Positions 46,022 through 57,720 of a stretch of DNA of 64,000 nt are shown here, piece by piece. The position numbers were made by a program, and so were the translations under genes. The notes under the pieces were generated by a model. It saw nothing but the letters and a program-made list of their open reading frames with translations. It did not search any database and was not told the DNA's origin. This stretch comes from Mesocentrotus franciscanus (Eukaryota; Echinodermata; Echinoidea; Camarodonta; Strongylocentrotidae): positions 1,435,323-1,499,322 of the forward strand of contig CP137675.1 in the NCBI GenBank assembly GCA_037976565.1. The letters are read 5' to 3'. Each line of letters opens with the position of its first letter. The stretch's first letter is position 1.

Positions 46022-46215
46022 CCCAAAAAAAAAACTCTCTCTCTCTCTGTCTCTCTTTTTCCTTGAAATCCTCTCTCCCTCCCCTTTTCTCTTCCATCTC
46101 CTCCTCTCTTCCTCTGTCTCGCTATACCTCTTACTTTGTTCTTTCCCCTTCTCTTTGGCTGGCTACCCCCTCCCTCCTTCCCTCCTTCTCTCTCTCTCTC
46201 TCTCTCTCTCTCGCT
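46022..46215 (+). repeat. CT-rich polypyrimidine tract
   Basis: C/T-rich with two (CT)n runs. Translated frames are Ser/Leu/Pro- or Arg/Glu-rich artefacts. Confidence 0.85.
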
Positions 46216-46219
46216 TTCT

Positions 46220-46842
46220 CTTTCGCTAGTCTTTTGGAGACACAGCCACGCCACTGGTTTTCACTTACAAAAAATGAAAACAAAAGAAAGAAAATGATTA
46301 TCCATCTCAAACAATGTAACCATGTAGTCCTAACTTTATAACAAATCAACAGTTATGAAACATAATTACCGAATTATGTGCAATTCTTAGAGTTCAGAGA
46401 GAAGTCTTTATGTTATTTTGTAAAACATAATAAACGACGAAAATGAGTAAAATCTTAACACATATTTGGTAACAACATAGTATAGCTAGGAACTCATAAA
46501 TTTTGTTTCCATTAATATTACATTATTTGCACCACAGATGTACTTTTTTTACCAATATTTTTTATGCCGCATGAAATTCATAAATCAATTTGTTTGAATT
46601 AAGATGTCACGATAATCACCAAATTTACAAAACAACTTTACCCGAAAGAGCTATTCCATCATAATTACGTGTCCACAGGACAAGTAACTCCGGACAAGCA
46701 CAATCTCTCTAAAATGTTACTTCAATTACTCCCCTCGGACAACTATGTCAGGATAAATAATTTAGGGACAGGTGTCCGTGGGTCTAGTTGTCTGAGTAAT
46801 TATCCTCCTTGTTGGTTTAGTGGATAATAATATTGTCCTAGT
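46220..46842. other. 3' flank of the first Grl gene
   Basis: AT-rich sequence downstream of the receptor stop codon. A clear AATAAA on the minus strand was not found close to the stop. No other feature was seen. Confidence 0.4.
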
Positions 46843-46959
46843 CTAGTCAGGTGGTATCGTCACCGAAATGTATGTCGCTGCCATGGTGACATCATCAGAA
46901 GGACTTGACATTTGAAACTGGAGGAGGATGGTGAAGAAGGTGATTAATGTGCTGATCAC
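46843..46959 (-). CDS. Grl gene 1, exon 4 (TFFTILLQF signature and stop)
   Basis: Acceptor CTCCCGTCCTACAG begins 38 codons and a TAG. VISTLITFFTILLQF completes the seventh membrane segment; the remaining 23 residues form a Ser/Thr-rich tail that differs from gene 2. Confidence 0.93.
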   Translation of the reverse strand: MISTLITFFTILLQFQMSSPSDDVTMAATYISVTIPPD

Positions 46960-49900
46960 CTGTAGGACGGGAGACAAAAAAGTGGAAATCCGAATGAAAG
47001 TAGTAACTAATGTAATAAATCTGATCTTATTCAAAACCTCATAAAATTAGGATTGGCCTTGTGATATCATACGTGAAAGAAAGGACAACAACAAAATATA
47101 TTACTATTTTGTTAAACTGATCCTTAAATTTAAAACCAGAAACGGTGGTAATTTCTTTTTGGAGTGTTCGATTATGTTTTCTTTGTTTGCTCCGCGAACT
47201 ATATAAGCTTACTATTTGTGTCGACTTTGTAGGCGAATGGTAAAGTGTTTCTCTAGACAGTGTGCTTCTTTTAATACTACTTCACTATTAAAAAATAAAC
47301 TTGTCTAGAATATATTATGTTTAAAGAAAGTGCCCAGTTCTATGTAAACATTAGGTAAATCTGGAATATTCAAAAAATTTATGAAACGTGATGAAATTCC
47401 TTGTTTAGAGATGGTCCTACAAAAGTGATTGTCATGATGCCCTTGAAAAAAAAATGAAAAAAGAATTATACATGAAAAATATATATTTTTGAGGGCAGTC
47501 TGCATACTTTCAGCAAAGGGAGTTTTACTTCAAGAAAATTACAGACTTGCTCTTTTTCCCCTTTGAGTAAGCTATTTGTTATAGGGCTATTTATGTTATA
47601 AATGAAAGCTATACGATTATTATTACTGTATTTACTAGTGATGAAGTACGTACCGCTAAAACTCGTTCCTTTGTGATGACGAAGCAACCAAGAGCTGTCA
47701 TTCCGATTTCTGGACCATCCAGTCGAGCCAAAAACAAGATCTGGACCTAAATAAGGATGATATTGAAGAGGAAAGTGTGTTAATAAAATAAGCCTTAAAG
47801 TGAACCGGTAACATTGTTGAAGGTTGATGAAAAAACTACGTAATTTGTGTATGAAATGTTACTTATTATATTCCTTCTACTGTACTAACCCTCTAACATG
47901 CAAATAATCCTGAACAAATTCTCAAACCACCAAGATATTTATGGTTTTCTTTGAAGGCGTCAATGGTCAACACCCTCTAACAGTAAATTCTCCCAAGCAA
48001 TTTTTTTAATTTCCCAACCGTTTTTCCCTGAAAATAAGATATAAAACAGGCTTTTAGAAATATGTCCACACTTAAATGTTTGGAATGGTATAGAGCCAAT
48101 TCATTGCTTTGTGACGATATTCATTCACCTAAAAAAATAAATTATAACAAATTTTATAGTTGGGAGAATTTAGGAATCGATCAGATCAGTTTTTCCCAAT
48201 TTTTATCATTAATTCTATTCGATTCAATTCAAAAGACTTTATTTCCATTAAAAACGAACAAATATATACATGTGATATAGTACAGACAGTAAGCAAATAT
48301 TAACCGACTTCGAGGGTAATGGTACAAACTATCATCGCCGAGGTGATCTCGGGGCTACTATCATCACGAGCCGCAGGTGAGGGATGATAGTATAGCCCCG
48401 AGATCACCGAGGCGATGATAGTTTGTATCAATTGCCCGAGTAAAGGAGGTTAATATTTGTTTTATATCCCACATCGTCAATAAGGTCTATTTAAAGTGAA
48501 TTTTACATAATTAAAAGGTTAATATTTGTTTTATATCCCACAACGGCAATACGGTCTATTTAAAGTGAATTTTACATAATTAAAAGGTTAATATTTGTTT
48601 TATATCCCACATCGGCAATAATTAGGTCTATTTAAAGTGAACTTTATATAATGAAAAGAACTAGGTTTTCGCTCGCGGCGTTCTGAGATCACCGAGGGGA
48701 TGATAGTTTGTACTGTACAAAAGTACTATCACACCCCTAGCTCACGGCTCAAGTGATGGTAAATCTATCATTGACCATGTGACCTCGTTTAGACCAATCA
48801 GATTGCAAGATTCTTAGTATGCGGGATATAATTAAAATTATATTCCACATACTAAGAATCTTGCTCTACGATTGGTCAAAAGGAAATCACGTGATGAAAG
48901 ATAGTTCGCCCATCATTGATGGGAGAAGAAAAGTTCGTTACACTGTCCAGATAGTACTACTATCTTCAGCAGGGCCGTAGCCAGAGTTTGATGTTTGGGG
49001 CACGTACATGACATTGATCAACGTCCTGGGGAGGGGTCTATGAGGATGGGTGTGTGATCTTGAAATTTTGGGGGCGTGCCCCCTCCCCCCCCCTAGATCT
49101 ACGTAATGACTAATGAGTATCTTCCTTCATGCGCAGTAACACTATAGTTTAAAATACGGCTGCAAGAATTTCAACACGGAGCTCAATTTTGGCGATGAAA
49201 ATCCGGAAAAAGACCCTAAAACGCATCATACAGTCAATCTGGTAAGTGGAACCGAATTATATTAGCCTAGGCCTAATTTACAATAATAAATGCATCGGAT
49301 ATGCATCCGGTAACATGTAGTATTTGGGCATAAGTTTGGTGGCCAGATCCGTACCACCGATTTTACATAGGAACGCCTATGGTCGGCTTCTGTCTCTAAA
49401 GAGAGGAGCCGACCCTACCCAAATCAGAGGCTAACGAACGAAAGAGACAGAAATCTTCGGTCTAGGCCTACCCTATCATAGTATAAATCAAAACGATTGA
49501 TATATCACTTTAACAGTGACTAACAATATCTATCTTCCTCTTGTTTGCTCTAATTTAGCTTCAGTTTGACAGTTTTGTCTTTGACTTTGCCAGAACGTGT
49601 AGGCTATGACGAGAGTAGGCCTAGCCTACTACTAGGTCTAGTCTAGTCAGGGAACACCTGTAGAAAGATTGTTTTAGCTTGTTGATTCAGGCGTCCACTA
49701 ATGAACAAAATAATTACACAGATATACTAACATAATAATGAGTATTGCGCATGGATTCATCTCCCACTCCCTCTCCACCACCTCCCCATCCCCCTTCTCT
49801 CTCTTATGGTAATTTACAAAATTATATTTGATTTTAAAATAGGTATTGATCTAAAACAAATTAAAGGGATAATAGATATATTTCAAGATTTCTCTTGAAG

Positions 49901-52652
49901 GAGTTCACGTAGACATTATTGTGTGACAGAAGATGGAAGAGAATTCTATATTGTGGGCCCTGTATATCTTACCAATTGCTGCACTGTACTGTTTATTGCT
50001 TTTGATGATTAACTTACTCTGTTCACATTGATGTATATTTCTATATATTGTAATTTGTAGGTTTATTTGTATTTTTTGTTCTGTTTAATATGTAATTGTT
50101 TATCATTGTATTTTGTTTGTTATAGCAACTGTCATTAATTAGAGCAGATTAATCCTATAAAACGATAATTTCTATCTCTTTTTAAAGACATATTTAATCA
50201 CATCTTTTCATTGTAAAAAAAGAAAAAGCAGGGGTTTCGACAATCTGATTTTGGTCCTATATACCCAACATCAGCAGAATCATAAGCTTATACGTATATC
50301 CAGTAACGACCAAAAAAGTATCATTTTTCCAAATGGATGTACGAATTATAATCTTATTTGCATATTCATAATTTTAAAGACATGGTACTTGTAGTTATTA
50401 GAAAGTTATTAGAAACATAATCTGAGAGCATGTGTATATTTTAAAAAGCTTATTATCAATACATTTTTCGAAATGCCTCTATAATAAAAAAAAATTTCAA
50501 GGAACATCTGCTTTCGAATTAGAATATAATATGGTTTTCCCTGCCAATTCCATCATTTAGTCAAATTCACGCTGTGTGCGTTCAAATTAACGCAACTTGA
50601 TATCGCCCTAGGACGAAATCCGGTGTTAAATTAAGAATCAGAGCATTTAAATTCATCAATCGGGTAACAAAATTCAGGTTTGTGAATTCAATTTGCACGT
50701 CAGGCATGTTTTTTTTCAAGATTCATCCATTCATTTTCAGCGGGGAAACCTATATTATATTCAAAATCAATCAAACTGATAGAAATCTTCAATGTAATTA
50801 CCTGTGATAAGTCTGAGTCAAATGTGTCCATCTGTAGTTCGTGCACACGTCTGCGAAGTGAATGAGCCTGCGATGGGGGTAAATAATAATTTAATTTCTT
50901 CTTCACTATCCATTTAACGACACATCTAAAATATATAAAAATATACAAAATATGTTCATATCAAAGAAGAAAAAAAACAATACAATAAATTTTACAAGAT
51001 ATAAATGGCATTTAAAAAGCACATTTAAAAAATACAAAGGACAAATATTAATAAAGAATGAAGTAGTGGGGAAGAAATCAGAGTGAACATAGATATTTAA
51101 TAAATTCCAGAAACTACTCGCTACTGAGAACCCATATACATACAAATAACAGTACTATATCTTAATTAAGTTAATAATAATAATAATGTTCGTCAGATTA
51201 TAAAGCGCTCATATGCATTATCTTGACATTAAGTTTACCCAAATGCAACTGTGTGCGTGGTGGGGTGTGGGAGGGGGGGGGGGCTTCGTCGGAGAAACAT
51301 TATACTGTGAAATTTGTTTTAATAGACAGAATGACGTTTTGTCGGCAAGTAAATTAGCTTTTAATGAATCTTCCATATTCCTTGTTTGCAACTCCCTTTC
51401 CGGACATGGAAAATAAAACGGATTAGACTAGTATAAATAATTATCATTAGTTTGCATAAATTATAATGAATCATTCTAATGAGGCAAAATCATACATCAT
51501 CATAATAACTTTAGGGACATTGTTCGCTTTATCCGACTGAAATCGTACCTTTTCATAAACCTGCACTGCAAAATAAGACAGCACTGATACACTGCCGAAA
51601 CAGCAGAAGAGCCAGAAAAGTGTCACACCAACGAAGAACCATTCGTCATTCTGGTAAAATAGCTGATACAGCAGAAAAATACCACAGGAAATGTTTGCCG
51701 AGTACATCACAGCTGCGAAAAGAGAGAAGACATCATCAGCATCTTCGACAGTGTGGCATACAATAGCATGTCTTCGCCGAAAACAGTTCAGTATTGTTTT
51801 GTCCATCGGGCGAGGAGAGTTGACAACCTGGTCAAATTCTTCAGACAAATTAGTGAATTGTGCCGAAATACTACGACATATGAGCGAGTACAGAGCGAGT
51901 GGAAAGACGTATGCAGCCGTTCCGAAAAATGGGAAAATCATGTTGATGCCGCAAATGAGTTCTGAATACCACGGGCCACAGATACTGACCGAGCTCTCCA
52001 GGCTTATTCCGAAGCCAAACGCCAGGTATCCAAAGGCAACAGTGTTCAAGAGAGACAGACAGGAACATGTTATTGCTGCATGGACAGCAAATTTGTTGTG
52101 TCTTTTCGGAACCTTCGGATCCACATCCACCTTAAGGTTGTGAGTCGCTTGGAGCAAGGAGCATGTACTTCTTGCGTGGAGGGATGTGGCGGACGAGTTC
52201 CAGTGACGCCTGAAGAGGGCCAGGCCGTTTTCCCTGTAGCACATCGCGAACATGATGGTATTGTTGGTGGCAATGTTATAATACCAGGCAACCAATGTCA
52301 TCTGATCCGGATTGAATCCTCCAGACATGGCATTCAAGGTGATAGCGTAGGTTATCCGGATTGCATTAAGCCACATATAGATGCATACGAGCGCGTGGTA
52401 GAACTGAGAAAGGCGATTCAGCCAACTCCTCGACCTAGACGGTTTAGGATCAGGAAACCACCCTGAACCTTCGGGCTGAACTTTGGTGGCGCTTTCGGTA
52501 GATGTTTCGTGGTATAATCCTATTATCTTCATTGTAAAGATGAGTGGATCCGATATCATATTCCAAAGAGGATTAACTGTTCCATTTGCTCCAGGAGGTT
52601 GTTCTTGTTTGTTACCAGATTCCATCTTGTCAATGACTGCAATACGATTCAT
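46843..52652 (-). CDS. Gustatory-receptor-like (Grl) seven-TM receptor, gene 1
   Basis: Four exons on the minus strand: 52652-51549, 50867-50802, 47746-47654 and 46959-46843, all joined by phase-0 GT/AG introns, giving about 459 residues. This is a multi-spanning membrane receptor of the insect chemoreceptor superfamily (7TM_7), which in insects forms ligand-gated channels with an intracellular N terminus. Hydrophobic segments lie near residues 84-105, 118-137, 188-214, 237-258, 308-330 and 338-361, with the seventh in the last two exons. The C terminus reads GMTALGCFVITKERVLA, then VISTLITFFTILLQF, matching the family's A.G.F......L ... TYhhhhhQF signature (here TFFTILLQF). RRRHAIVCHTVEDADDVFS before the sixth segment also has family flavour. 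The start ATG at 52652 has G at -3. Ligand and tissue are unknown. A second copy lies about 6 kb upstream in the same orientation. Confidence 0.92.
47654..47746 (-). CDS. Grl gene 1, exon 3 (31 codons)
   Basis: Acceptor CATCCTTATTTAG and donor GTACGTAC bracket 93 bases reading VQILFLARLDGPEIG, then MTALGCFVITKERVLA. It covers the loop and start of the seventh membrane segment. 29 of 31 residues match gene 2. Confidence 0.92.
48293..48960. repeat. Compound foldback with three 69-base tandem units
   Basis: Sits in the intron between exons 3 and 2 of Grl gene 1. 48293-48462 is a long palindrome: CAAATATTAACC, TACAAACTATCATCGCCGAG, ATCTCGGGGCTA and their complements around CGAGCCGCAGGTGAGG. GGTTAATATTTGTTTTATAT then starts units at 48448, 48517 and 48586. 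48799-48880 is a second palindrome (ACCAATCAGATTGCAAGATT, CTTAGTATG and complements). The whole behaves like one complex foldback element. Confidence 0.8.
48961..50801. other. Rest of Grl gene 1 intron 2
   Basis: Holds a CAGGGCCGTAGCCAG-type dispersed repeat scrap (48970-49095), a GGTCGGCTTC/GGAGCCGACC hairpin near 49381-49415 and AT-rich sequence. A plus-strand ATG followed by the donor CTG|GTAAGT at 49241 is noted as a finding and is not called. Confidence 0.45.
50802..50867 (-). CDS. Grl gene 1, exon 2 (22 codons)
   Basis: Acceptor CCCCCATCGCAG and donor GTAATTAC bracket 66 bases reading AHSLRRRVHELQ, then MDTFDSDLSQ. It encodes the intracellular linker between the sixth and seventh membrane segments. 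14 of 22 residues match exon 2 of gene 2. Confidence 0.9.
51172..51215 (-). repeat. SINE tail scrap with (TTA)n
   Basis: The minus strand reads ATGAGCGCTTTATAATCTGA then a TTATTATTATTA tail, similar to the ends at 6120 and 34206. It lies inside intron 1 of Grl gene 1. Confidence 0.5.
51549..52652 (-). CDS. Grl gene 1, exon 1 (six membrane segments)
   Basis: 368 codons from ATG to the donor AAG|GTACGA, ending QVYEK in phase 0. Reading through the donor stays open to 51471 but gives unrelated sequence. The exon carries the N-terminal tail (about 80 residues, polar) and six of the seven membrane segments. An N-linked site candidate (NSSA) lies at 152. Confidence 0.9.
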
Positions 52653-53235
52653 TTCAGAAACCGCCTTCTCACTCTGAGCACAATTTATTGATTACAGTAT
52701 CTCACCAAATTGACTCCTCTTCATAAACTGGCAGATTCACTGAAGGTCTAGCTGTTGAATCTTTCTCCAAAAAGTGTCTGTAAACAACTGAGTGGCATCC
52801 TCAATTTTATAACATTTTTTCGTCTCAACACAATCCATTCTAACGAAACATAAAACTCAACTGATTTACAGCCCTCAGTTATTCACACTTTCAAAAGATG
52901 AAAAGAATCTCCGCAATGATGCAGCAAAAGTGAACCGGAGGTAATTAGCATTACATAACCGTTAGTTTAATTAGTACAGTTCTTTAATGAGCCACGCCAC
53001 TGTAATGGGCAAACAAATTTGACTAACGAAACCGCTAATTGTATTTGTTTAAACTTTAATATGTTGCGGATCATGCAGTTTTTGCTGATAGGCCTACTTT
53101 AATATTCAAAGATGGGGCGTTAGTTGAAACATGGAGGAGGGGGTGGTCCTACCAGAATAATTTGCATTTTCGACAAGTGTGATTTACAGTTACTAGAGTG
53201 ATAATTGTCTTCACAGGTTATTTTTTTGCCGGTTC
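52653..53235. other. 5' flank of Grl gene 1
   Basis: The putative promoter lies here, but no TATA box or initiator can be picked with confidence. The frame upstream of the start ATG is open back to about 52690, so a slightly longer N terminus cannot be excluded. Confidence 0.35.
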
Positions 53236-53239
53236 CCCC

Positions 53240-53450
53240 CTCTCTCTCTCTCTCTCTCTCAACCCCCTCTCTCTCTCTCTCCCTACCTAACTACCCATCT
53301 CTCTTTCTCTCTCCCTTTCTCTCTCTCTCTCTCTCTCTCATCTCACACACACACAATCCCCTCTCTCCCTACCTTACTACTCATCTCCCTTTTTGTTCCC
53401 CCTCCTCTCTCTCTCTCTCTCTCCCCCTTTCTCTCTTTCTATTTCTCTTT
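53240..53450 (+). repeat. CT-rich polypyrimidine tract
   Basis: Runs of CTCTCT with short interruptions. Ser/Leu/Pro frames across it are artefacts. Confidence 0.87.
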
Positions 53451-53454
53451 CGAT

Positions 53455-54420
53455 GTAATTTGGGAGCATATCAGGGGGGGGGGGTATGTCTCGCTCATGG
53501 AGCAATAACGTCTCATTGGTCACAAGATCTAACACAGAGTCTGGCATTGATTGTACAAAAAAAGGGGGGGGTCTTTCGAGCAAAGACATAATCTAATGGA
53601 AGAAAGACGATATTTTTGTTTTCTTTAAAGCTAAGATGAATCGATACAAATAATCATTCCTTGTTACACACAGCAGTTAGGACATTTCACAATGATATGA
53701 AAAGAGAGGGGGAGGGCTTCCGCAGACGAAGTGGATGCAGTGGAGACAAGGCATGTGCCCCATGCATTACGGTTCCGCCGCCCTTGGTTATGTTCCCACT
53801 TTCCAAACGTGAAAAGCGATTCAATTAACGTTTGACCGCGGATATTAGAACACATTTCATGGGTTACCAAAAAATTGATTAATATTACTTGAGGGGTCAT
53901 TATAGAGTGAAAAGAACCATTACTCCAGGGTATTTGAGTAGACAATAGATCTGTGACGTACGAGACGCATTTCTCTTGAGTCGCTCTGAAAAACATTTTG
54001 TAACGATGAAAGAGAATGGAAGTGATTTCGTTACGTAAGTTTGTAAAGCTTTTTTTTTCCTTTTCTAATTTAGAAGCATAACAGTTTGGGGGACAATCTT
54101 TATCAGCTCAATTATCTTTTTATTAACACTATTGGGTTTGTTCAAACTGGAGCAGGGTAAAGTGATTGTTAATGGTTTGGTTTGTTATCATCCATTCTCG
54201 TGGTTACAAGATCATTTCTGCATCATCATGCCGAGAAGTGGGAGACCCCCCCCCCCCATTTTGTTTGTCAGCCATAAGTTTTTTGTTTGTTTTTAACGCC
54301 GAAAACAACGGCAACATATCATAATCTTAATGATTTGGTGAAGGCCATAACTATTAATCATATCACTAAGACGGTGACATCTTCATAAGTAAATTCTTCC
54401 ATTCGCATTCTCACTACAAG
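53455..54420. other. Spacer, no gene seen
   Basis: Several G- or C-runs (53475, 53567, 54247) and no supported exon. Confidence 0.4.
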
Positions 54421-54520
54421 GTGAGACGCGATGGCTCAGTGGGAGAGCAGTGGTTTCGTAAGTCGATGCGCTTATGTCCCTTGGTAAAGCATTAATCCTC
54501 ATTACGTCAGTCCCAGCCCC
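54421..54520 (+). repeat. tRNA-derived SINE fragment
   Basis: GCGATGGCTCAGTGGGAGAGC is box A-like (tRNA start), followed by CCCTTGGTAAAGCATTAATC and CAGTCCC. It matches the order of the block at 38413. A CT run follows. Confidence 0.6.
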
Positions 54521-54599
54521 TCCACCCACCCCTTCTCTCTCTCTCTCTCTCTCCCTCCCTTTTTCCATTTCTTTTTCACTTTCGCCCCTCTCGCCGCAC

Positions 54600-55014
54600 T
54601 CCACCTCTTACACATATAAATAACAGACTATACACGTATATTTAATTTTAAGGACATTTATTAAGCATGTATGTGTAAATCCGGTGTGGAAACATACATT
54701 TGTGATGTATTACCCTATTCGTGGATCAAAATTAAAATAACAAATGCCTTTACATAAAAACTTCATGCTATTGTCTCTCTAGTAATAGTTCATAAAAATT
54801 TACCTGACTAAGAAATAAACATAAACAAACATAATAAACATTGCTCAAATAATTGGCGTAATATTTTTGTCCATCCTTTAATTCATGTGACCCATACACG
54901 TAATATTAAATCAAATATTATTTTCGATTATATACCAGAAAAGATCTGGCATTTTTTCCCTATCGAAAAGGAATACAAAACAAGATTAGAGTAATACATC
55001 ACAAATGATGCGAT
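54600..55014. other. AT-rich spacer, no gene seen
   Basis: No supported feature. Confidence 0.4.
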
Positions 55015-55118
55015 TAAACGCAACTATACAAAATCAAACGCATCTTCTAAATACTCAATTTTGATTGGCTGAAAATCAAGTAGCGTTTGATTTCCTGAGT
55101 TGCGTTTAAACGCAACTC
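55015..55118. repeat. Imperfect inverted repeat with AAACGCAACT arms
   Basis: AAACGCAACTATAC, AATCAAACGC on the left are mirrored by GCGTTTGATTTCC, AGTTGCGTTTAAACGCAACT on the right. The last motif is itself a 20-base palindrome. Confidence 0.7.
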
Positions 55119-55119
55119 T

Positions 55120-55931
55120 TTATGCAAGAGGGCTCTGGAGTGAGGAACAGTTTTGTGCATGTAGGTGGATCTCCAGTGCTTTTTCGAAATTAAAATCTTT
55201 AAAGATTTCGTTAACACGACTGGTAGGTACAATTAAATTCAATGTATAGTATACAATAAATATATCATTTCACAAATCAGACTTAAATTACTTTAGATAT
55301 ACATTAAATGTACACGTATGTATAAATACACAATTTAAAGAATACTAATAATAACAATAACAAGACCAGTGACTGACTGACGCATACTTCATTTCTACGC
55401 ATGACTGATGAATTATAATGATATAGTTAGTCTATATTTTGCAAAACTATGCTGATAATTAGCAGTAACAAAATAGCGACTCTGGGTATATGACAAACCG
55501 ACATGCACTTTTTTAAATGTAGTTCATCTCAATTTTTGACAGAGATTGCAATCTACATCCAATCATTTGTATTTATCTACTAGATCAACGAGCCTGCACA
55601 GCTCATCATCAAAATCATAATTCTAGAAACTTTGATTATATCGTATATATATATATATATATATATATATTATGTGATACTTATGGAGATACAGTTAAAA
55701 AGAAAAGTTAGACCTCGGACTAACTCTCTTTGTTATACCCAAGTTTTAACAAAAACTCAAACTCAGCAGCTGGTTTAAATTTAAGATATAACTTTCCGTA
55801 TTATACATTCAATAGACCAAATTTTAATCTGTTCAAATTTGTATACAGACGTCTTGGAATGCTCAAGATAAAAATGAACCGGAAGAAATGTCAACTGCAG
55901 GTGTATTATCGCGAGTATAGGCCACAATTCT
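55120..55931. other. Spacer with (TA)n run
   Basis: (TA)n at about 55643-55671. No supported exon. Confidence 0.4.
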
Positions 55932-56470
55932 TTAAAAAAAACCATGTCCCTTTTGCAGCCAACATCAAATTCTGTAGAACTTTGCAGGAATTATGAATAT
56001 GTCATGTATGTCCTATCTGTGAAATTTAAACGTTAGCAGTGTCCTAATATTCAAATTATGCAAGGAAACTCGTTTACTTGCTAGACTTCACTGTCAGACA
56101 CTATTGAGTGACTGACTGGCTTTTTCATCTTTGGTAATAACATACATAAAATGAGCTGTAAAGGGTACATGAGCATTTGTCTACATCAATAACCCACTTC
56201 TTGTAATGGCCAAAATTAAACTGATTGAATCTTTGCGCAGCATAAAACGTACGACCATTCGGTACAATGGTCTGAAAAATCAGACTATTACTTACTGGCT
56301 CTATAGCTCCTAAGTTGATTCGACAACTAATAGTCGTTATTTTCCCACTTAAAGACATTTTCAAGCTCCCCCCCTTTTAGGGAAGTTCTAAATTAGTATT
56401 GTCTTTCAAATGCCGGCGGAATTAAACCTTTTCATTTTTTTGGCCTGCAAATGGGACATAGTACCTTTAA
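55932..56470. mobile_element. TTAA-flanked non-autonomous element, copy 3
   Basis: The interior matches copies at 756 and 12801 throughout (GCCAACATCAAATTCTGTAG, GCTGTAAAGGGTACATGAGC, CGACCATTCGGTACAATGG). The left end is damaged (TTAAAAAAAACCATGTCCC); the right end GGGACATAGTACCTTTAA is intact. Confidence 0.75.
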
Positions 56471-56715
56471 ACTTGGTATATAAGAGAATCAATAATTTTG
56501 AACAAGCATGAAAACAAATTATGATAATATCTCTGTCGTTATGCTAATAATGTTGAGCTTCATCATTTGTGTATGTATACATGCGAACAAATTATTCTTG
56601 GGTAAATTTAAAGATCAACCACTCCTTTTGTGTACAATGATATTTTTCATGGGGTATTAATAATTTTTGGGCTCAACTGTAAAAACCCCAAACGGTAAAA
56701 TATGCCAAATTATTT

Positions 56716-56746
<31 letters not shown>

Positions 56747-56748
56747 TT

Positions 56749-57720
56749 AGAAATCAAGGTAGATATTAATTGCATCAAATCACTGAAGAAATTCTAAAGA
56801 AAATTCGAAGCAGACAGGTATAGATTCCTTTTGAATATATGATTTTCTTAAATGCACATAAATGATAACAAGCATAATAATTATGATTACATAATAAAAC
56901 AAATTTAATATTATACGAGATTTAATTAATCGTGAATGTGCAAATCCACAAACAATAAATTGTAAAAATATTTCACATGCATGAGTGTATATATGTTTTT
57001 ACATTAATAGAAATCAAGGTAAATATTAATTGCATCAAATCACTGAAGAAATTCTAAAGAAAATTCGAAGCAGACAGGTATAGATTCCTTTTGAATATAT
57101 GACTTTCTTAAATGCACATAAATGATAACAAGCATAATAATTATGATTACATAATAAAACAAATTTAATATTATACGAGATTTAATTAATCGTGAATGTG
57201 CAAATCCACAAACAATAAATTGTATAAATATTTCACATGCATGAGTGTATATATGTTTTTACATTAATAGAAATCAAGGTAAATATTAATTGCATCAAAT
57301 CACTGAAGAAATTCTAAAGAAAATTCGAAGCAGACAGGTATAGATTCCTTTTGAATATATGACTTTCTTAAATGCACATAAATGATAACAAGCATAATAA
57401 TTATGATTACATAATAAAACAACTTGAATATTATATGAGATTGAATTAATCGTGAATGTGTAAATCCACAAAGAATTAATTCAATTATTTCACATATATG
57501 TATGAATACATTATTACATTATTATAAATCAAGGTAGATATTAATTGCATCAAATCACTGATGAAATTCTAAAGAAAATTCGAAGCAGACAGATAGAGAC
57601 TGCTTTTGAATATATGACATTCTAAAATGCAAATAAATTACATCAAGCATATTAATATGATGACAAAATAAAACAAAATAAATATGTTACGAGATTGAAT
57701 TAATAATGACCAAAAGATCT
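56749..57720 (+). repeat. Satellite, 260-base unit, four copies
   Basis: AGAAATCAAGGTA.ATATTAAT starts units at 56749, 57009 and 57269, and a diverged one at 57524. Units 1-3 are almost identical; unit 4 is more diverged and ends early. Each has TCGAAGCAGACAGGTATAGA and CATAATAATTATGATTACAT. It lies between the two Grl genes. Confidence 0.95.

Noticed and set aside
51691..52466. Plus-strand frames of 150 and 128 codons opposite Grl exon 1
   Set aside because: Antisense shadows of the receptor exon with no family features.
56125..56364. 79-codon minus-strand frame
   Set aside because: It lies wholly inside the TTAA-flanked element and is broken in the other two copies.
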